A stretch of 64,000 bases of DNA, taken from contig JAHCIA010000001.1 in the NCBI GenBank assembly GCA_026129465.1, positions 1,683,964 to 1,747,963 on the forward strand. The letters run 5' to 3'. The position numbers and the translations under genes are program-made. The notes beneath the pieces were generated by a model, which ran no database searches, had not been told where the DNA came from, and saw nothing but the letters and a program-made list of their open reading frames with translations. Positions 7,249-16,524 of this stretch are shown piece by piece. How positions within the stretch are numbered: position 1 is the stretch's first letter; each line of letters begins with the position of its first letter. This stretch comes from Flavobacteriales bacterium (GTDB lineage: Bacteria; Bacteroidota; Bacteroidia; Flavobacteriales_F; PHOS-HE28).

Positions 7249-9156
7249 ATGAACCTGCTCTCCGTCGAACGCCTCGCCAAGCACTACGGCCCCCGCCAGC
7301 TCTTCCAGGATCTCTCCTTCGGGTTGGAGAAGGGGCAGAAGACGGCCATCGTGGCGCGCAACGGCAGCGGCAAGAGCACCCTGCTGAAGTGCATCGCCGG
7401 AGTGGAGACCCCGGATGCGGGCATCGTCACCTTCAACAAGGGCATCCGCACAGGCTACCTGGACCAGCACGTCCAAATGACCTCCGCCCGCAGTGTGGTG
7501 GATGAGATGCTGGACCGCGACGATCCGGTCTCCGCCGCCATACGCGCCTATGAGCACGCCGTGGCGCAGGGACTCGGCGGCAAGGCCCTGCAGCAGGCCA
7601 TAGACCGCATGGAGGAGTTGCACGCCTGGGACCATGAGGCACGCGCCAAGGGACTGCTGCACCGCTTCGGGCTGCGCGACATGGAGCAGCCCGTGAACAC
7701 CCTCAGCGGCGGCCAGCAGAAACGCCTGGCCATGGCCAAGGTGCTGATCGACCTGCCCGATCTGCTGATCCTGGACGAACCCACCAACCACCTGGACCTG
7801 CCCATGATCGAGCAGCTCGAGGAGGAGTTGTCCACCCAGGGTCTCACCCTCCTGCTCGTCACCCACGACCGTTACTTCCTGGACAACGTCTGCGATGAGA
7901 TCATCGAACTGGAAGGCGGGGTCATCACCCGCTTCAATGGCAACTACTCCTACTACGTGGAGAAGAAGGCGCTGCTGGATGAGGTGCGCGATGCCACCCA
8001 GCACCACCTGCGTGGCTTGATGAAGCGTGAACTGGAATGGGTGCGCAAGATGCCCCGCGCGCGTGGCACCAAGAGCAAGAGCCGGCTGGACAAGTTCGAG
8101 GACATCAAGGCCCAGGCGACGCGCCGCTTCGACAAGGAGGATGTGAAGCTGGAGGTGAAGACCGACCGCCTGGGCGGCAAGGTGATCGAAGCCCGCAACC
8201 TCACCAAGGCCTTCGGCAAGCCGGAGGATGGCGACAGGTACAAGCCGATCGTAGCGCACTTCAACTACTCCATCAAGAAAGGCGACCGCATCGGCATCGT
8301 GGGACCCAACGGCATAGGCAAGAGCACCTTCATCGACCTGCTCACCAAGCACATCGAACCCGATATGGGCAAGGTCACCATCGGGGAGACCGTGGCGCTC
8401 GGCACTTTCGGGCAGCAGGGCCTGCGACTGAAGGAGGACCAGCGCATCATCGAGGTGGTGCGCGACATCGCCGACGTGATCCCCCTGAACAAGGGCCGCA
8501 CGATGACCGCCTCACAGCTTTTGGAGCGCTTCCTCTTCGACAAAGAGCAACAGTTCCAATACGCGAGCACCCTCAGTGGCGGCGAACGGCGGCGGCTCCA
8601 CCTCTGCACCGTGCTGATGCGCAATCCGAACGTGCTGATCCTCGACGAGCCGACCAATGACCTGGACATCCCCACGCTCAACGCACTGGAGGATTTCCTC
8701 ATGGACCTCGATGCCTGCCTGCTCATCGTGAGCCACGACCGCTTCTTCATGGACAAGCTCTGCACGAAACTGCTGGTCTTCGAGGGCGAAGGCAGGATCA
8801 AGGAGTGGGTGGGCAGCTACACCGATCTGCGGGAGATCCAGAAGGCGAATGCCGCAAGGCCGAAAAAGACCGCGCCCGAACGTGCCCCGGAGACTCGCGC
8901 GGAAGCCCCTTCAGCGAAGAGCACAACGGTGACCCCGAAGAAGAAGCTCACCTACGCGGAGCGCCTGGAACTGCAGCGCATCGACAAGGACCTGCCCGGA
9001 TTGGAGAAACGCAAGGCCGAACTGCTGGCGATCCTCTCCGCCGGCGGCACCGACCACCACGCCATGATGGAGAAGTCCATCGAACTGGAGCGCATCATCA
9101 AGGACCTGGACCGGATGACGGACCGGTGGTTGGAATTGAGTGAGCGGGCAGGTTGA
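7249..9156 (+). CDS. ABC-F family ATPase, Uup-like
   Basis: 635 residues with two ABC ATPase domains in one chain and no membrane segments, the hallmark of ABC-F proteins that act on the ribosome or, for Uup, in replication and ribosome assembly. Domain 1: Walker A ARNGSGKST near residue 36, signature LSGGQQKRLAMAKVL, Walker B LLILDEPTNHLDLP. An inter-domain linker (about residues 235-300) is rich in basic residues (KMPRARGTKSKSRLDKFEDIKAQA). Domain 2: GPNGIGKST, LSGGERRRLHL, VLILDEPTNDLDIP. The C-terminal LTYAERLELQRIDKDLPGLEKRKAEL is a predicted coiled coil typical of Uup. The start at 7249 matches the conserved N-terminus (MNLLSVERLAKHYG). Convergent with the PorP gene, with a hairpin between them. 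Confidence 0.9.
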   Translation: MNLLSVERLAKHYGPRQLFQDLSFGLEKGQKTAIVARNGSGKSTLLKCIAGVETPDAGIVTFNKGIRTGYLDQHVQMTSARSVVDEMLDRDDPVSAAIRAYEHAVAQGLGGKALQQAIDRMEELHAWDHEARAKGLLHRFGLRDMEQPVNTLSGGQQKRLAMAKVLIDLPDLLILDEPTNHLDLPMIEQLEEELSTQGLTLLLVTHDRYFLDNVCDEIIELEGGVITRFNGNYSYYVEKKALLDEVRDATQHHLRGLMKRELEWVRKMPRARGTKSKSRLDKFEDIKAQATRRFDKEDVKLEVKTDRLGGKVIEARNLTKAFGKPEDGDRYKPIVAHFNYSIKKGDRIGIVGPNGIGKSTFIDLLTKHIEPDMGKVTIGETVALGTFGQQGLRLKEDQRIIEVVRDIADVIPLNKGRTMTASQLLERFLFDKEQQFQYASTLSGGERRRLHLCTVLMRNPNVLILDEPTNDLDIPTLNALEDFLMDLDACLLIVSHDRFFMDKLCTKLLVFEGEGRIKEWVGSYTDLREIQKANAARPKKTAPERAPETRAEAPSAKSTTVTPKKKLTYAERLELQRIDKDLPGLEKRKAELLAILSAGGTDHHAMMEKSIELERIIKDLDRMTDRWLELSERAG

Positions 9157-9165
9157 AGATCGTCG

Positions 9166-9192
9166 CGGACCATTGGCGCGAACCAAGGTCCG
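9166..9192. terminator. Bidirectional hairpin between convergent ABC-F and PorP genes
   Basis: CGGACC-A-TTGG pairs with CCAAGGTCCG around a 6-nt loop: a 10-bp stem with one bulged base. It lies 10 nt after the ABC-F stop and 34 nt from the opposite stop. No T-run. Confidence 0.5.
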
Positions 9193-9225
9193 AACCCGCG
9201 ACCTACAAGCACCAGCGGCCCCTGG

Positions 9226-10227
9226 TCAGAACTTGGCGCAGGGCACGATGCGCCGCTTGGACATCGAGCGTTTCTTGTGCTGCTGCGCCAGCTCATAGCC
9301 CAGCGTCAGTTCATGCGCACCACCGGAATGACCGGCCAACCGGGAGATCGTCACATCATGGCTGTAGCCGATGCGCAGATCGTTGACGATGACCCCCACG
9401 AGCACCGCGACCGCGTCGTTGTTCATGTAGGCCTGCTCGTAACGCTTCAACAACGGTAGCCCCCGGTACCACAGCCCGGCGAAGAAGGGCTGCCGCTCGA
9501 AGTAGGCGCCGATATCCAGCTGGTCGTACTTCTCCTGTGCCCTGTAGTTGAAGGCGAACACGATGCTCTGCGCATGCTCGCGGATCACCGGGCTCCGAAG
9601 CTCGGTGCGGTAGCCGCCGTGCATGCTGAAGCGGCGCGGTATGCGCGCCTCACCATACAGCAGCGATTGGTTCGGCCGGTTCAGGTGGTGCATGGCCACC
9701 CCCAGCCACATCTTCGGGGTGAAGAAGAGCAGGCCCGTGCCCATGTCGGTGTAGGAAACGCTGTGGCCGTTGTAGGACTCGAAGGTGCCCACATCACCAC
9801 CGCGCACAAGCTGGTCGCCGAAAACGAGCCGCGAGTAGTCCACCGCATGGTTCACCCAGCCGAACTGCAGCGCCGGGCGTAGGAAGACCTTGCGCTTGAG
9901 TTCGATCTCGTAGGCGTACTGCGCTGTGACGCTAGTGTAGCGCAGACCACCACTGCCGGCCTTGTCGTGGTTCACCAGCAGGCCGATGCCGCTGTTCACC
10001 TCGGGCATGTAGTGGTCGAAGGCGAAGTTGCCCGTGACGAAGCTGCCCGGCATGCTCGGCCATTGGTCGCGGTAGGCCAGGCCGAATCTGGTCTGGAGAC
10101 CCGTGCCCACGAAGGCCGGGCTGATGTACGTGGGCACGGCATAGAACTGCGTGAACTGCGCGTCCTGCGCATGGAGCGCCAGGGCGGACAGGCAGCAGAG
10201 CACCGTGCCAACGTGGCGTTCAATCAT
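9226..10227 (-). CDS. Type IX secretion system PorP/SprF family membrane protein
   Basis: 333 residues with a signal peptide (MIERHVGTVLCCLSALALHAQ) and the PorP/SprF opening DAQFTQFYAVPTYISPAFVGTG. The remainder alternates beta-strands of an outer-membrane barrel (for example QTRFGLAYRDQWP, FAFDHYMPEVNSGIGLLVNHD, DIGAYFERQPFFAGLWYRG). In Flavobacterium, SprF is needed to secrete the gliding adhesin SprB, and PorP/SprF paralogues usually accompany proteins with type B sorting domains. That is the arrangement here: it is the last gene of a unit with the giant PKD protein and the PD40 protein, and its start overlaps the PD40 stop by 8 nt. Role inferred from family and context. Confidence 0.9.
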   Translation of the reverse strand: MIERHVGTVLCCLSALALHAQDAQFTQFYAVPTYISPAFVGTGLQTRFGLAYRDQWPSMPGSFVTGNFAFDHYMPEVNSGIGLLVNHDKAGSGGLRYTSVTAQYAYEIELKRKVFLRPALQFGWVNHAVDYSRLVFGDQLVRGGDVGTFESYNGHSVSYTDMGTGLLFFTPKMWLGVAMHHLNRPNQSLLYGEARIPRRFSMHGGYRTELRSPVIREHAQSIVFAFNYRAQEKYDQLDIGAYFERQPFFAGLWYRGLPLLKRYEQAYMNNDAVAVLVGVIVNDLRIGYSHDVTISRLAGHSGGAHELTLGYELAQQHKKRSMSKRRIVPCAKF

Positions 10228-11803
10228 GCCTGGTGAGGCTTTGTTCCCCGCGCGTGAGCAGGATGTCCATGGGAAGCTCCCGCGTGCCGTTGATGGTGCG
10301 CGCGTGCAACTCCATGCTGCGCGTGGCGAAGCCCGGCGCCTCCACGGTGAGGCTGTAGCGCATGCCCGGGGTGAGCACCAGCAGATAGCGGCCGGTGCGC
10401 TCGTTGCTGTTGTACACGCCCTGCAGTTCCTCGCTCTTCGGGTCGGTCACCACGATGCGGGCCTTCACCGGTTCCTCGGCGGTATCGGTCACGACGCCGC
10501 GCACCACCAGATAGTCCAGCTGGCTGCCGGGGAACTCCACCTGGTAGATGTCCTGCATCCCAAGTCCGCCAGGGCGTTCGGAGGAGAACCAGCCGGTGAG
10601 GCCGTCCTCGCTCAGGCAGAAGTAGATGTCGTCATTCACCGTGTTCAATGGATAGCCCATGTTCTCCGGGATGCTCCAGCCGTTCATGTCGGGATCGGTG
10701 AGCACGGTCTTGAAGATGTCGTAACCGCCCATGCTGTTGTGGCCCTTGCTGCTGAAGAAGAGCGTGACGCCATCGCTGTGGATGAAGGGCGCGTCCTCAT
10801 CATGCGCGGTGTTCACATTGGGTCCCAGGTTCAGCGGCAGGCTCCATTGCCCGTTCGGCAGGCGCCTGATGCGGTAGATGTCCCGTCCGCCGTAGCCTCC
10901 GGGCCGGTCGCTCGTGAAATAGATCTCATCGCCGCCGGGCGCGATGCTCGCGCTGGGTTCGTGGTGCTTGGAGTTGATGCGGTCCGTGAGCAGCATCGGC
11001 TCGGTCCATTTGCCGTTCGTGTACTCCGAGCCATACAGGTCGCCGCTCACCAGGTTGGGATGCGTACGATAGATGATCATCGACCGCCCGTCCGGGCTCA
11101 GGCCCACCGTGGCGTCGTGCATGGCGGTGTTCAGCGGTCCGCGCACATTCACCGCGTTGGTCCACTCGTCGTCGATCCGCCGCGCCATCCAGATGTCCTC
11201 GAACCATTGGCCGCTGCCGTCCTTGCGTTCGCCCGTGGTGCCGCGCCGGCGTGAGGTGAAGTACATCGTGTTGCCGTCCGCAGTCACCAGCGGACAGTAA
11301 TCGTGCGCGGGCGAGTTTACCATGGGACCCAGGTTCCGGATGCGCACGTCGATCGGTTCGCGCACCAGGGCCTTGGCGTTGACGGCATGGCCGATGCGGT
11401 GGTCCACCTCGGCGTCGCGCACCGCGCGCCCATGAAGTTGCTTGTAGCTACGCAGCAGGTCCACGGATTCATCGAAGCGCTGCTGGCGATGGCGCGCGAG
11501 TCCCAGTTCATAGAAGGACTCCAAATGCCCCAGCCGCATGGCATGCTCGAAGTGTGGCACCGACTTCTCCTTCTGCCCGGGGATGTTCACCAGGCAGACT
11601 CCCATCTCGTGGAACACCTCCGCGAAGCCGCTGTCCATCGGGAGCAACCGCTTGTAGATCTTGGTGGCCTCCTCATAGTACCCATTGTTCATCATCAATT
11701 TGGCCTCGTCCAGCATGCGGTTGTGCACGCGCTTGTAGTTGCGCTGGGCATATGCCGCCATGGTGGTGGTGATGAAAAGGATGAGTATCAAGTGTCGCAT
11801 CAT
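10220..11803 (-). CDS. Secreted TPR/PD40 (WD40-like) repeat protein, PorE-like without OmpA domain
   Basis: 527 residues. The start at 11803 (MMRHLILILFITTTMAAYAQ) gives a signal peptide and sits 4 nt after the upstream stop; an in-frame ATG at 11827 would only add residues overlapping that gene. Order of parts: TPR-like helices at about residues 20-130 (LMMNNGYYEEATKIYKRLL, ESFYELGLARHRQQRFDESV); a run of PD40 beta-propeller blades at about 165-430 (GDEIYFTSDRPGGYGGRDIY, GVTLFFSSKGHNSMGGYDIF, LTGWFSSERPGGLGMQDIY); then a carboxypeptidase-regulatory-like beta domain. T9SS component PorE has TPR-PD40-CRD-OmpA; here the OmpA peptidoglycan-binding part is missing. Middle gene of the PKD-PD40-PorP/SprF unit; probably a partner in display of the adhesin. 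Confidence 0.85.
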   Translation of the reverse strand: MMRHLILILFITTTMAAYAQRNYKRVHNRMLDEAKLMMNNGYYEEATKIYKRLLPMDSGFAEVFHEMGVCLVNIPGQKEKSVPHFEHAMRLGHLESFYELGLARHRQQRFDESVDLLRSYKQLHGRAVRDAEVDHRIGHAVNAKALVREPIDVRIRNLGPMVNSPAHDYCPLVTADGNTMYFTSRRRGTTGERKDGSGQWFEDIWMARRIDDEWTNAVNVRGPLNTAMHDATVGLSPDGRSMIIYRTHPNLVSGDLYGSEYTNGKWTEPMLLTDRINSKHHEPSASIAPGGDEIYFTSDRPGGYGGRDIYRIRRLPNGQWSLPLNLGPNVNTAHDEDAPFIHSDGVTLFFSSKGHNSMGGYDIFKTVLTDPDMNGWSIPENMGYPLNTVNDDIYFCLSEDGLTGWFSSERPGGLGMQDIYQVEFPGSQLDYLVVRGVVTDTAEEPVKARIVVTDPKSEELQGVYNSNERTGRYLLVLTPGMRYSLTVEAPGFATRSMELHARTINGTRELPMDILLTRGEQSLTRHD

Positions 11804-11807
11804 GGTC

Positions 11808-14800
11808 TCAGCGTAAGAGGGTGACATCGCCTTTCAGGATGGTCTCACGGCCATCGCTGAAGCGCGCGAAGCATTTCCAGACATAGACATCCTGCTTGGC
11901 GGGCTGGCCGCGGTACCAGCCGTCCCATCCCTTGCGGACATCCTGGGAGACGAAGAGCAGCTCGCCCCAGCGGTTGAAGATCTCCAGGCGATAGGCCTCC
12001 ACGCCCTCGTACACCGGGAAGAACACATCGTTGTCATAGGCGTTGGCGTCGTAGCTGCCATCGCCCGGTCCCGAACCGTTGGGCGTGAAGGCGTTCGGGA
12101 ACTGGATATCGCCCGAAACGCGCGTGGTGACGGCACTCTCCAGCAGGAAGGTGTCCGGGCAGTTCCATTGGTTGTTGGCGATGAGCATCACGTCGAACTG
12201 GCCCGCCTGCTGGTAGTAGTGGATCGGATTGAAGGTGGTGTAGGTGGTCCCGTCGCCGAAGTCCCAGAACCAACTGGTGGCATTGCCGGAGAGGTTGTAC
12301 GTGAACACCGGCTGACTGGGTACCACCACCTCGGTGGGCTGCAGCACGAAGTAGGCGATGGCGCGCGGGTGCACCACCACACTGTCCACCTTGGAGATGG
12401 TGTGTACACCGCCCTCGAAGCCGAAGGCCGTGAGCGTGACCGTGTAGGTACCGGGCGTATTGTAGGTGTAGGTCGGGCTCTCCGCGACGCTCGTACCGCC
12501 ATCGCCGAAGTTCCACTGGTAGGTGAAGCCACCAAAGGAGGTGTTCGTGAAAGCCACTGTGAGCGGCACACAGCCCTCACCCGATCCGATGAAGCTGGCG
12601 TTGGGCAGCGGAGGCAGGATCTCCACCACCTGCGTCACCGTATCGCTGCAATAAGCGCCGCTCACCACCAGGGTGATCGTGTACTGTCCCCAGCTTCCAT
12701 AGGTGTGCGAGCCTGGGTTCTGCCCCGTGGAGGTGTTGCCATCGCCGAGATCCCAGGCATAGGTCCAGGGCCCGTTGTTGCTGTTGTTGTTGATGTTCAC
12801 CGTGGCGTCAGGGAACTGCTGGATGAAGGGCGTGGCCTGGAACGCGGCGAAGGGCGTGGGATGCACATGCACATCCTGCGTCATGACACTGGCACAGCCA
12901 TAGGGGGAAGTGGCGGTAAGCGTGATGGTGTACACCTGTGGCGCCAGAGTGGTGTTCACGTAGGTGAAGACCGGCTCCTCCGTGACGAAGACGGTGCCTT
13001 CGCCCATGCTCCACATGTAGCTGTTGGCGCCCGTGCTGTTGTTGGCGATCTGCACGGTCAGGGGGGAACAACCCACCGTGTCCATGGTGAAGGCGGCCAC
13101 GACCGGCGGATAGACCTCGATGCTGCTCTGCGTGGTGTCCGTGCACCCGTGGATGGAGGTGGCGACCAGCACCGGGTCGTAGGTCACCGGCTCGTTGCTC
13201 GTGTTGGAGTAAATGTGTGTGACATTGCCCGGCGCGGTGGTCTGCGATTGGCCATCACCGAAGTTCCAAAGCATTTGCGCCGCGCCGATCGAAAGGTCCT
13301 GAAAGTCCACCGTCAACGGCGTGCAACCCGCCTGCGCGGACGGAATGAACTGTGCAAGGGGTTGCGGCCAGGTGTGTATCACGGCCGCGGTGGTATCGCT
13401 GCAACCGAAGGAGGATGTGGCGACCAGGGTGGCGGTGAAGGAGACTTCGTTCAGACCCTGGTTCTGATAGACATGCGTGGGTGAGGTCTCCGCACTGAAC
13501 TGGCCGTCGCCGAAATACCACTGGTAGGCCGTGGCACCGCTGCTGACATTGATGAAGGGCACGGTGAGCGGTGCGCAACCCGTATCGGGTGCCACGAATG
13601 CCGCAGTGACGGCAGGATGCACCTGCACCTGGGCGGTGGCCGTGCTCGTGCAGCCCTGTGTGGTGGTGGCGGTGAGCGTGATCGGATAGGTCACCGTGCC
13701 GGGGCCGGCGAAATTGTTCCAAGTGTGGCTGTGGATCGCGCTGTCCACGGTGGAGTTGAGTCCATCACCATAGCTCCAACTGAACATGTCCGCACCGGTG
13801 GATCCGTTGATCAGCTGCGTGGTGAAGGCATGGCAACCGACCGGCTCGGCCACGGTGAATTGCGCGGTGGGGTTCGGGAACACCACGATCTGTGTGGTGG
13901 CCGTGTCCGTGCAACCGAAGGCGTTGGCGCCCACCATGGTCACCACATAGACCATGTTGTTGGTGGTGCTGTTGAAGAAGGTGTGCGTGGGGCTGGGACC
14001 GCTGCCCGAGGCGCCATCTCCGAAGTCCCATTGGTAGGTCACCGCGCCCACCACCGAGGGAAAGGTCACCGTGAGGGGGCTGCACCCGCTGTCTGGCGTG
14101 GCCACGAAGGTGAAGTCCGGTGTGGGATAGACCATGATGTTCATGGTCGCCGTGTCGCTGCATCCCGCCGGCGATGTGGCCACCAGGGTCACCGTGTGGA
14201 TGTCGAGGAAATAGGTGTCGTTCACATAGGTGTGCTGGGGCGACACGGCCGTACTGGTGTTGCCGTCACCAAAGTCCCAGAAAAAGCTGCTCGCACCCGT
14301 GCTGTTGTTGGTGAAGGTCACCGCCATGGGCGCGCAGCCCGGCTGGCCGTTGTGGGTGAAGAGCGCATTGACCATCGGCGCCACGGTGATGTCCACGCTG
14401 GTGGTGTCGTTGCAGCCGAACGCGGTGGCGACCACGAGCTGCACGGTGAAGGTGGTGTCCGCCGAACCCGTGTTGAGGTAGGTGTAGGACGCGTCCCAGG
14501 TGCTGGTGCCCGCGCCGTTGCCGAAGGCCCAGACCGCCTGTGAAGCGCCGGTGCTGTTGTTTGTGAAGGTCACCGTCATGGGCGAGCAGCCATAGGTCAC
14601 ATCCGGCGTGAAGGCGGCCACCGGTGGGGCTTGTACCTGTATCGGCAGGCTGCCCGTGCCGGAGCAATAGGCTGTGGTGGCCGTGAGCGTCACCGTGTAG
14701 TCGCCCGCGGTGCCATAAGTGTGCGTCGGTGCGGGTTGGTCGCTGTTGGTGCCATCACCCAGGTCCCATGCCCAGGCGACGATGGGGTTGCCGGGTTCGG

Positions 14801-16340
14801 TCAACGAGAGGTCCATGAACTGTGAGGGCGAGCCGAGACAGACGTTCTGCGCGCCAATGGTCACCTGCGGTGGTTGGAACACGTGCACCTGCTGCGCCGC
14901 CGTGGCGGTACAGCCTTCCTCGTTGGTCACCGTCAGGGTGATGGTATAGGTGCCCGGACTCGTGTAGTCCTGCGGTGGCGGTTCCTCCAGGTCGCTGGTG
15001 TTGCCGTTGCCGAAATTCCACAGGAATGCGGTGCCGTTCACCGAAAGGTTGGTGAAGGCCACGGTGAGCTGGTCGCACGCCGCATCGTTGTCCACGGTGA
15101 ACGCTGCCGTGGGACTGGGCAGCACGGTGATGGTCACGCTCGCGGTATCCGCGCAGCCCGCCGTGGCGCCTTGGATGCTCGCGGCATAGGACGCTTCGTA
15201 CACGCCCGGCACTTGGTAGGTGAAGGCCTGGCCACCAGCGCCGGTGTTCTGCCAGCCCATGCCCGTACCGAAGTTCCATTGGAAGTGGTTCGCCCCTCCA
15301 TTCGTGATGGGCGTGAAGTAGACCGTTCCACCCGCGCAGATGGTCGTGGGGTTCGCCGTGAGCGACACGGTGGGCGGCGGCACGATGGTGATCTGGATGA
15401 AGGCCGTGTCGATGCCACAATAGTTGCTGTCCAACAGCATCACCTCATAGGTGCCGATGCCCGGGTAGGCGATCGTGTAGGGGAAGGTTGGTGGCCAGGG
15501 CGTCCAGTCGATGATGGAATCCTGCCCCAAGCCCCAGTAGTCGCCGAAATTCCAGTACTCGAAGCGCTGGAAGATATTGCCCTGCTGGAAACAGTTGCGG
15601 TAGGTGGTGTTCAGGTAGGTGACCTCATTGTCCGGCCAGCAAAGCAGCGTGGCACTGGGGGTGATCGCCGCATCGTCGATGTCCCAGATGCGGATGGGAT
15701 TGAAGGTGGCCACACTGGCGCCGCCCTGCAGCATGTTGCAGGTGTTCTGCGCGGTGAGCGTCACAGTGGTCTCACAGTCCACCGTGCCCTGCTCGTACAT
15801 GTGGGTGATGGTCTGCAGCCAGTTGGTGTGGTCGAAGGTGAGTGGCGGTGAACCGTCGCCGAAGTCCCAGGTGAAGACCGTGTTGGGCGAAACGTTGGTG
15901 CTGCTGTTGATGAAGTCCACCGGATGCGGGGCGCACACCTGGGTGAGTCCGCCCACGGGGATCTGGATGGAGGCGCTGGTGCTCTGCTCCATGGTGAGCG
16001 TACCGGTTACGACGCAGCCGGTGGCGGTCTCCGTGAACGTGATGGTGTAGGTGGCCACGGCGGCGGGGTACACATGGCTCACCGACATGGGCGGCATCAG
16101 GGCCGCGCCATTGTGCAGGGGGCTGCCATCCCCCCAGTCGATGGTGTAGGCACCCACGGTCTGGGGCGTGGCGATGAGCAGGGTGAAATTGGTGCCGGAA
16201 CAGCTGTACCACTGGGGCGTGGGCGAAGGCACCCCGTAATAGTCGTAGAGCAGCGGGCATTGGGCCTGGGCACCACCCAGCAGGGCCACCACCGATAGGG
16301 TGGCCAGGGCCCTGCGCGTGTCCATCCAATGCTTTCCCAT
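11808..16340 (-). CDS. Giant PKD-repeat surface protein with T9SS type B (CHU_C) sorting domain
   Basis: 1510 residues; predicted cell-surface adhesin secreted by the type IX system. Starts at 16340 (MGKHWMDTRRALATLSVV...) and 16325 (MDTRRALATL) both give a signal peptide ending near GGAQAQ. The body holds about sixteen PKD-like beta domains of roughly 85 residues, most with the pattern GC-x-PLTV-x-F-x-N-x-S then W-x-FGDG (for example GCSPLTVTF, WDFGDGNTSTAVSP) and a closing GC-x-DT. The C-terminal ~90 residues are the gliding-motility-associated domain: FPNAFTPNGSGPGDG, RLEIFNRWGELLF, GWDGWYRGQP, VYVWKC, ending KGDVTLLR. First gene of a unit with the PD40 and PorP/SprF genes. The paired Cys at domain edges may form disulfides. 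Ligand unknown. Confidence 0.92.
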   Translation of the reverse strand: MGKHWMDTRRALATLSVVALLGGAQAQCPLLYDYYGVPSPTPQWYSCSGTNFTLLIATPQTVGAYTIDWGDGSPLHNGAALMPPMSVSHVYPAAVATYTITFTETATGCVVTGTLTMEQSTSASIQIPVGGLTQVCAPHPVDFINSSTNVSPNTVFTWDFGDGSPPLTFDHTNWLQTITHMYEQGTVDCETTVTLTAQNTCNMLQGGASVATFNPIRIWDIDDAAITPSATLLCWPDNEVTYLNTTYRNCFQQGNIFQRFEYWNFGDYWGLGQDSIIDWTPWPPTFPYTIAYPGIGTYEVMLLDSNYCGIDTAFIQITIVPPPTVSLTANPTTICAGGTVYFTPITNGGANHFQWNFGTGMGWQNTGAGGQAFTYQVPGVYEASYAASIQGATAGCADTASVTITVLPSPTAAFTVDNDAACDQLTVAFTNLSVNGTAFLWNFGNGNTSDLEEPPPQDYTSPGTYTITLTVTNEEGCTATAAQQVHVFQPPQVTIGAQNVCLGSPSQFMDLSLTEPGNPIVAWAWDLGDGTNSDQPAPTHTYGTAGDYTVTLTATTAYCSGTGSLPIQVQAPPVAAFTPDVTYGCSPMTVTFTNNSTGASQAVWAFGNGAGTSTWDASYTYLNTGSADTTFTVQLVVATAFGCNDTTSVDITVAPMVNALFTHNGQPGCAPMAVTFTNNSTGASSFFWDFGDGNTSTAVSPQHTYVNDTYFLDIHTVTLVATSPAGCSDTATMNIMVYPTPDFTFVATPDSGCSPLTVTFPSVVGAVTYQWDFGDGASGSGPSPTHTFFNSTTNNMVYVVTMVGANAFGCTDTATTQIVVFPNPTAQFTVAEPVGCHAFTTQLINGSTGADMFSWSYGDGLNSTVDSAIHSHTWNNFAGPGTVTYPITLTATTTQGCTSTATAQVQVHPAVTAAFVAPDTGCAPLTVPFINVSSGATAYQWYFGDGQFSAETSPTHVYQNQGLNEVSFTATLVATSSFGCSDTTAAVIHTWPQPLAQFIPSAQAGCTPLTVDFQDLSIGAAQMLWNFGDGQSQTTAPGNVTHIYSNTSNEPVTYDPVLVATSIHGCTDTTQSSIEVYPPVVAAFTMDTVGCSPLTVQIANNSTGANSYMWSMGEGTVFVTEEPVFTYVNTTLAPQVYTITLTATSPYGCASVMTQDVHVHPTPFAAFQATPFIQQFPDATVNINNNSNNGPWTYAWDLGDGNTSTGQNPGSHTYGSWGQYTITLVVSGAYCSDTVTQVVEILPPLPNASFIGSGEGCVPLTVAFTNTSFGGFTYQWNFGDGGTSVAESPTYTYNTPGTYTVTLTAFGFEGGVHTISKVDSVVVHPRAIAYFVLQPTEVVVPSQPVFTYNLSGNATSWFWDFGDGTTYTTFNPIHYYQQAGQFDVMLIANNQWNCPDTFLLESAVTTRVSGDIQFPNAFTPNGSGPGDGSYDANAYDNDVFFPVYEGVEAYRLEIFNRWGELLFVSQDVRKGWDGWYRGQPAKQDVYVWKCFARFSDGRETILKGDVTLLR

Positions 16341-16524
16341 CACGCGACCTGCTACGACCCGCCACAGGCAAAGGATACCGGGTGCCCTCACGATCCGACC
16401 AAAGCACCCGATCGGCCTGACCGATCACCAGCGGACACCGATGACCACCCTCGGGAACCCACGTCCTGCGATCGCGTATGAACCGGCTCGACGCGCACCC
16501 GATCGCGCAGCACAGCACCCCGGC

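Noticed and set aside
11808-16340. Periodic DNA similarity that could suggest a CRISPR or tandem-repeat array
   Set aside because: The period is about 250 bp and follows the PKD protein domains in frame; there are no short identical repeats with uniform spacers.
16441-16524. Upstream ATG for the flavoenzyme
   Set aside because: It would add 28 residues before the FAD-binding fold that normally starts within a few residues of the N-terminus; the ATG at 16525 fits the family better, though the longer form is not excluded.
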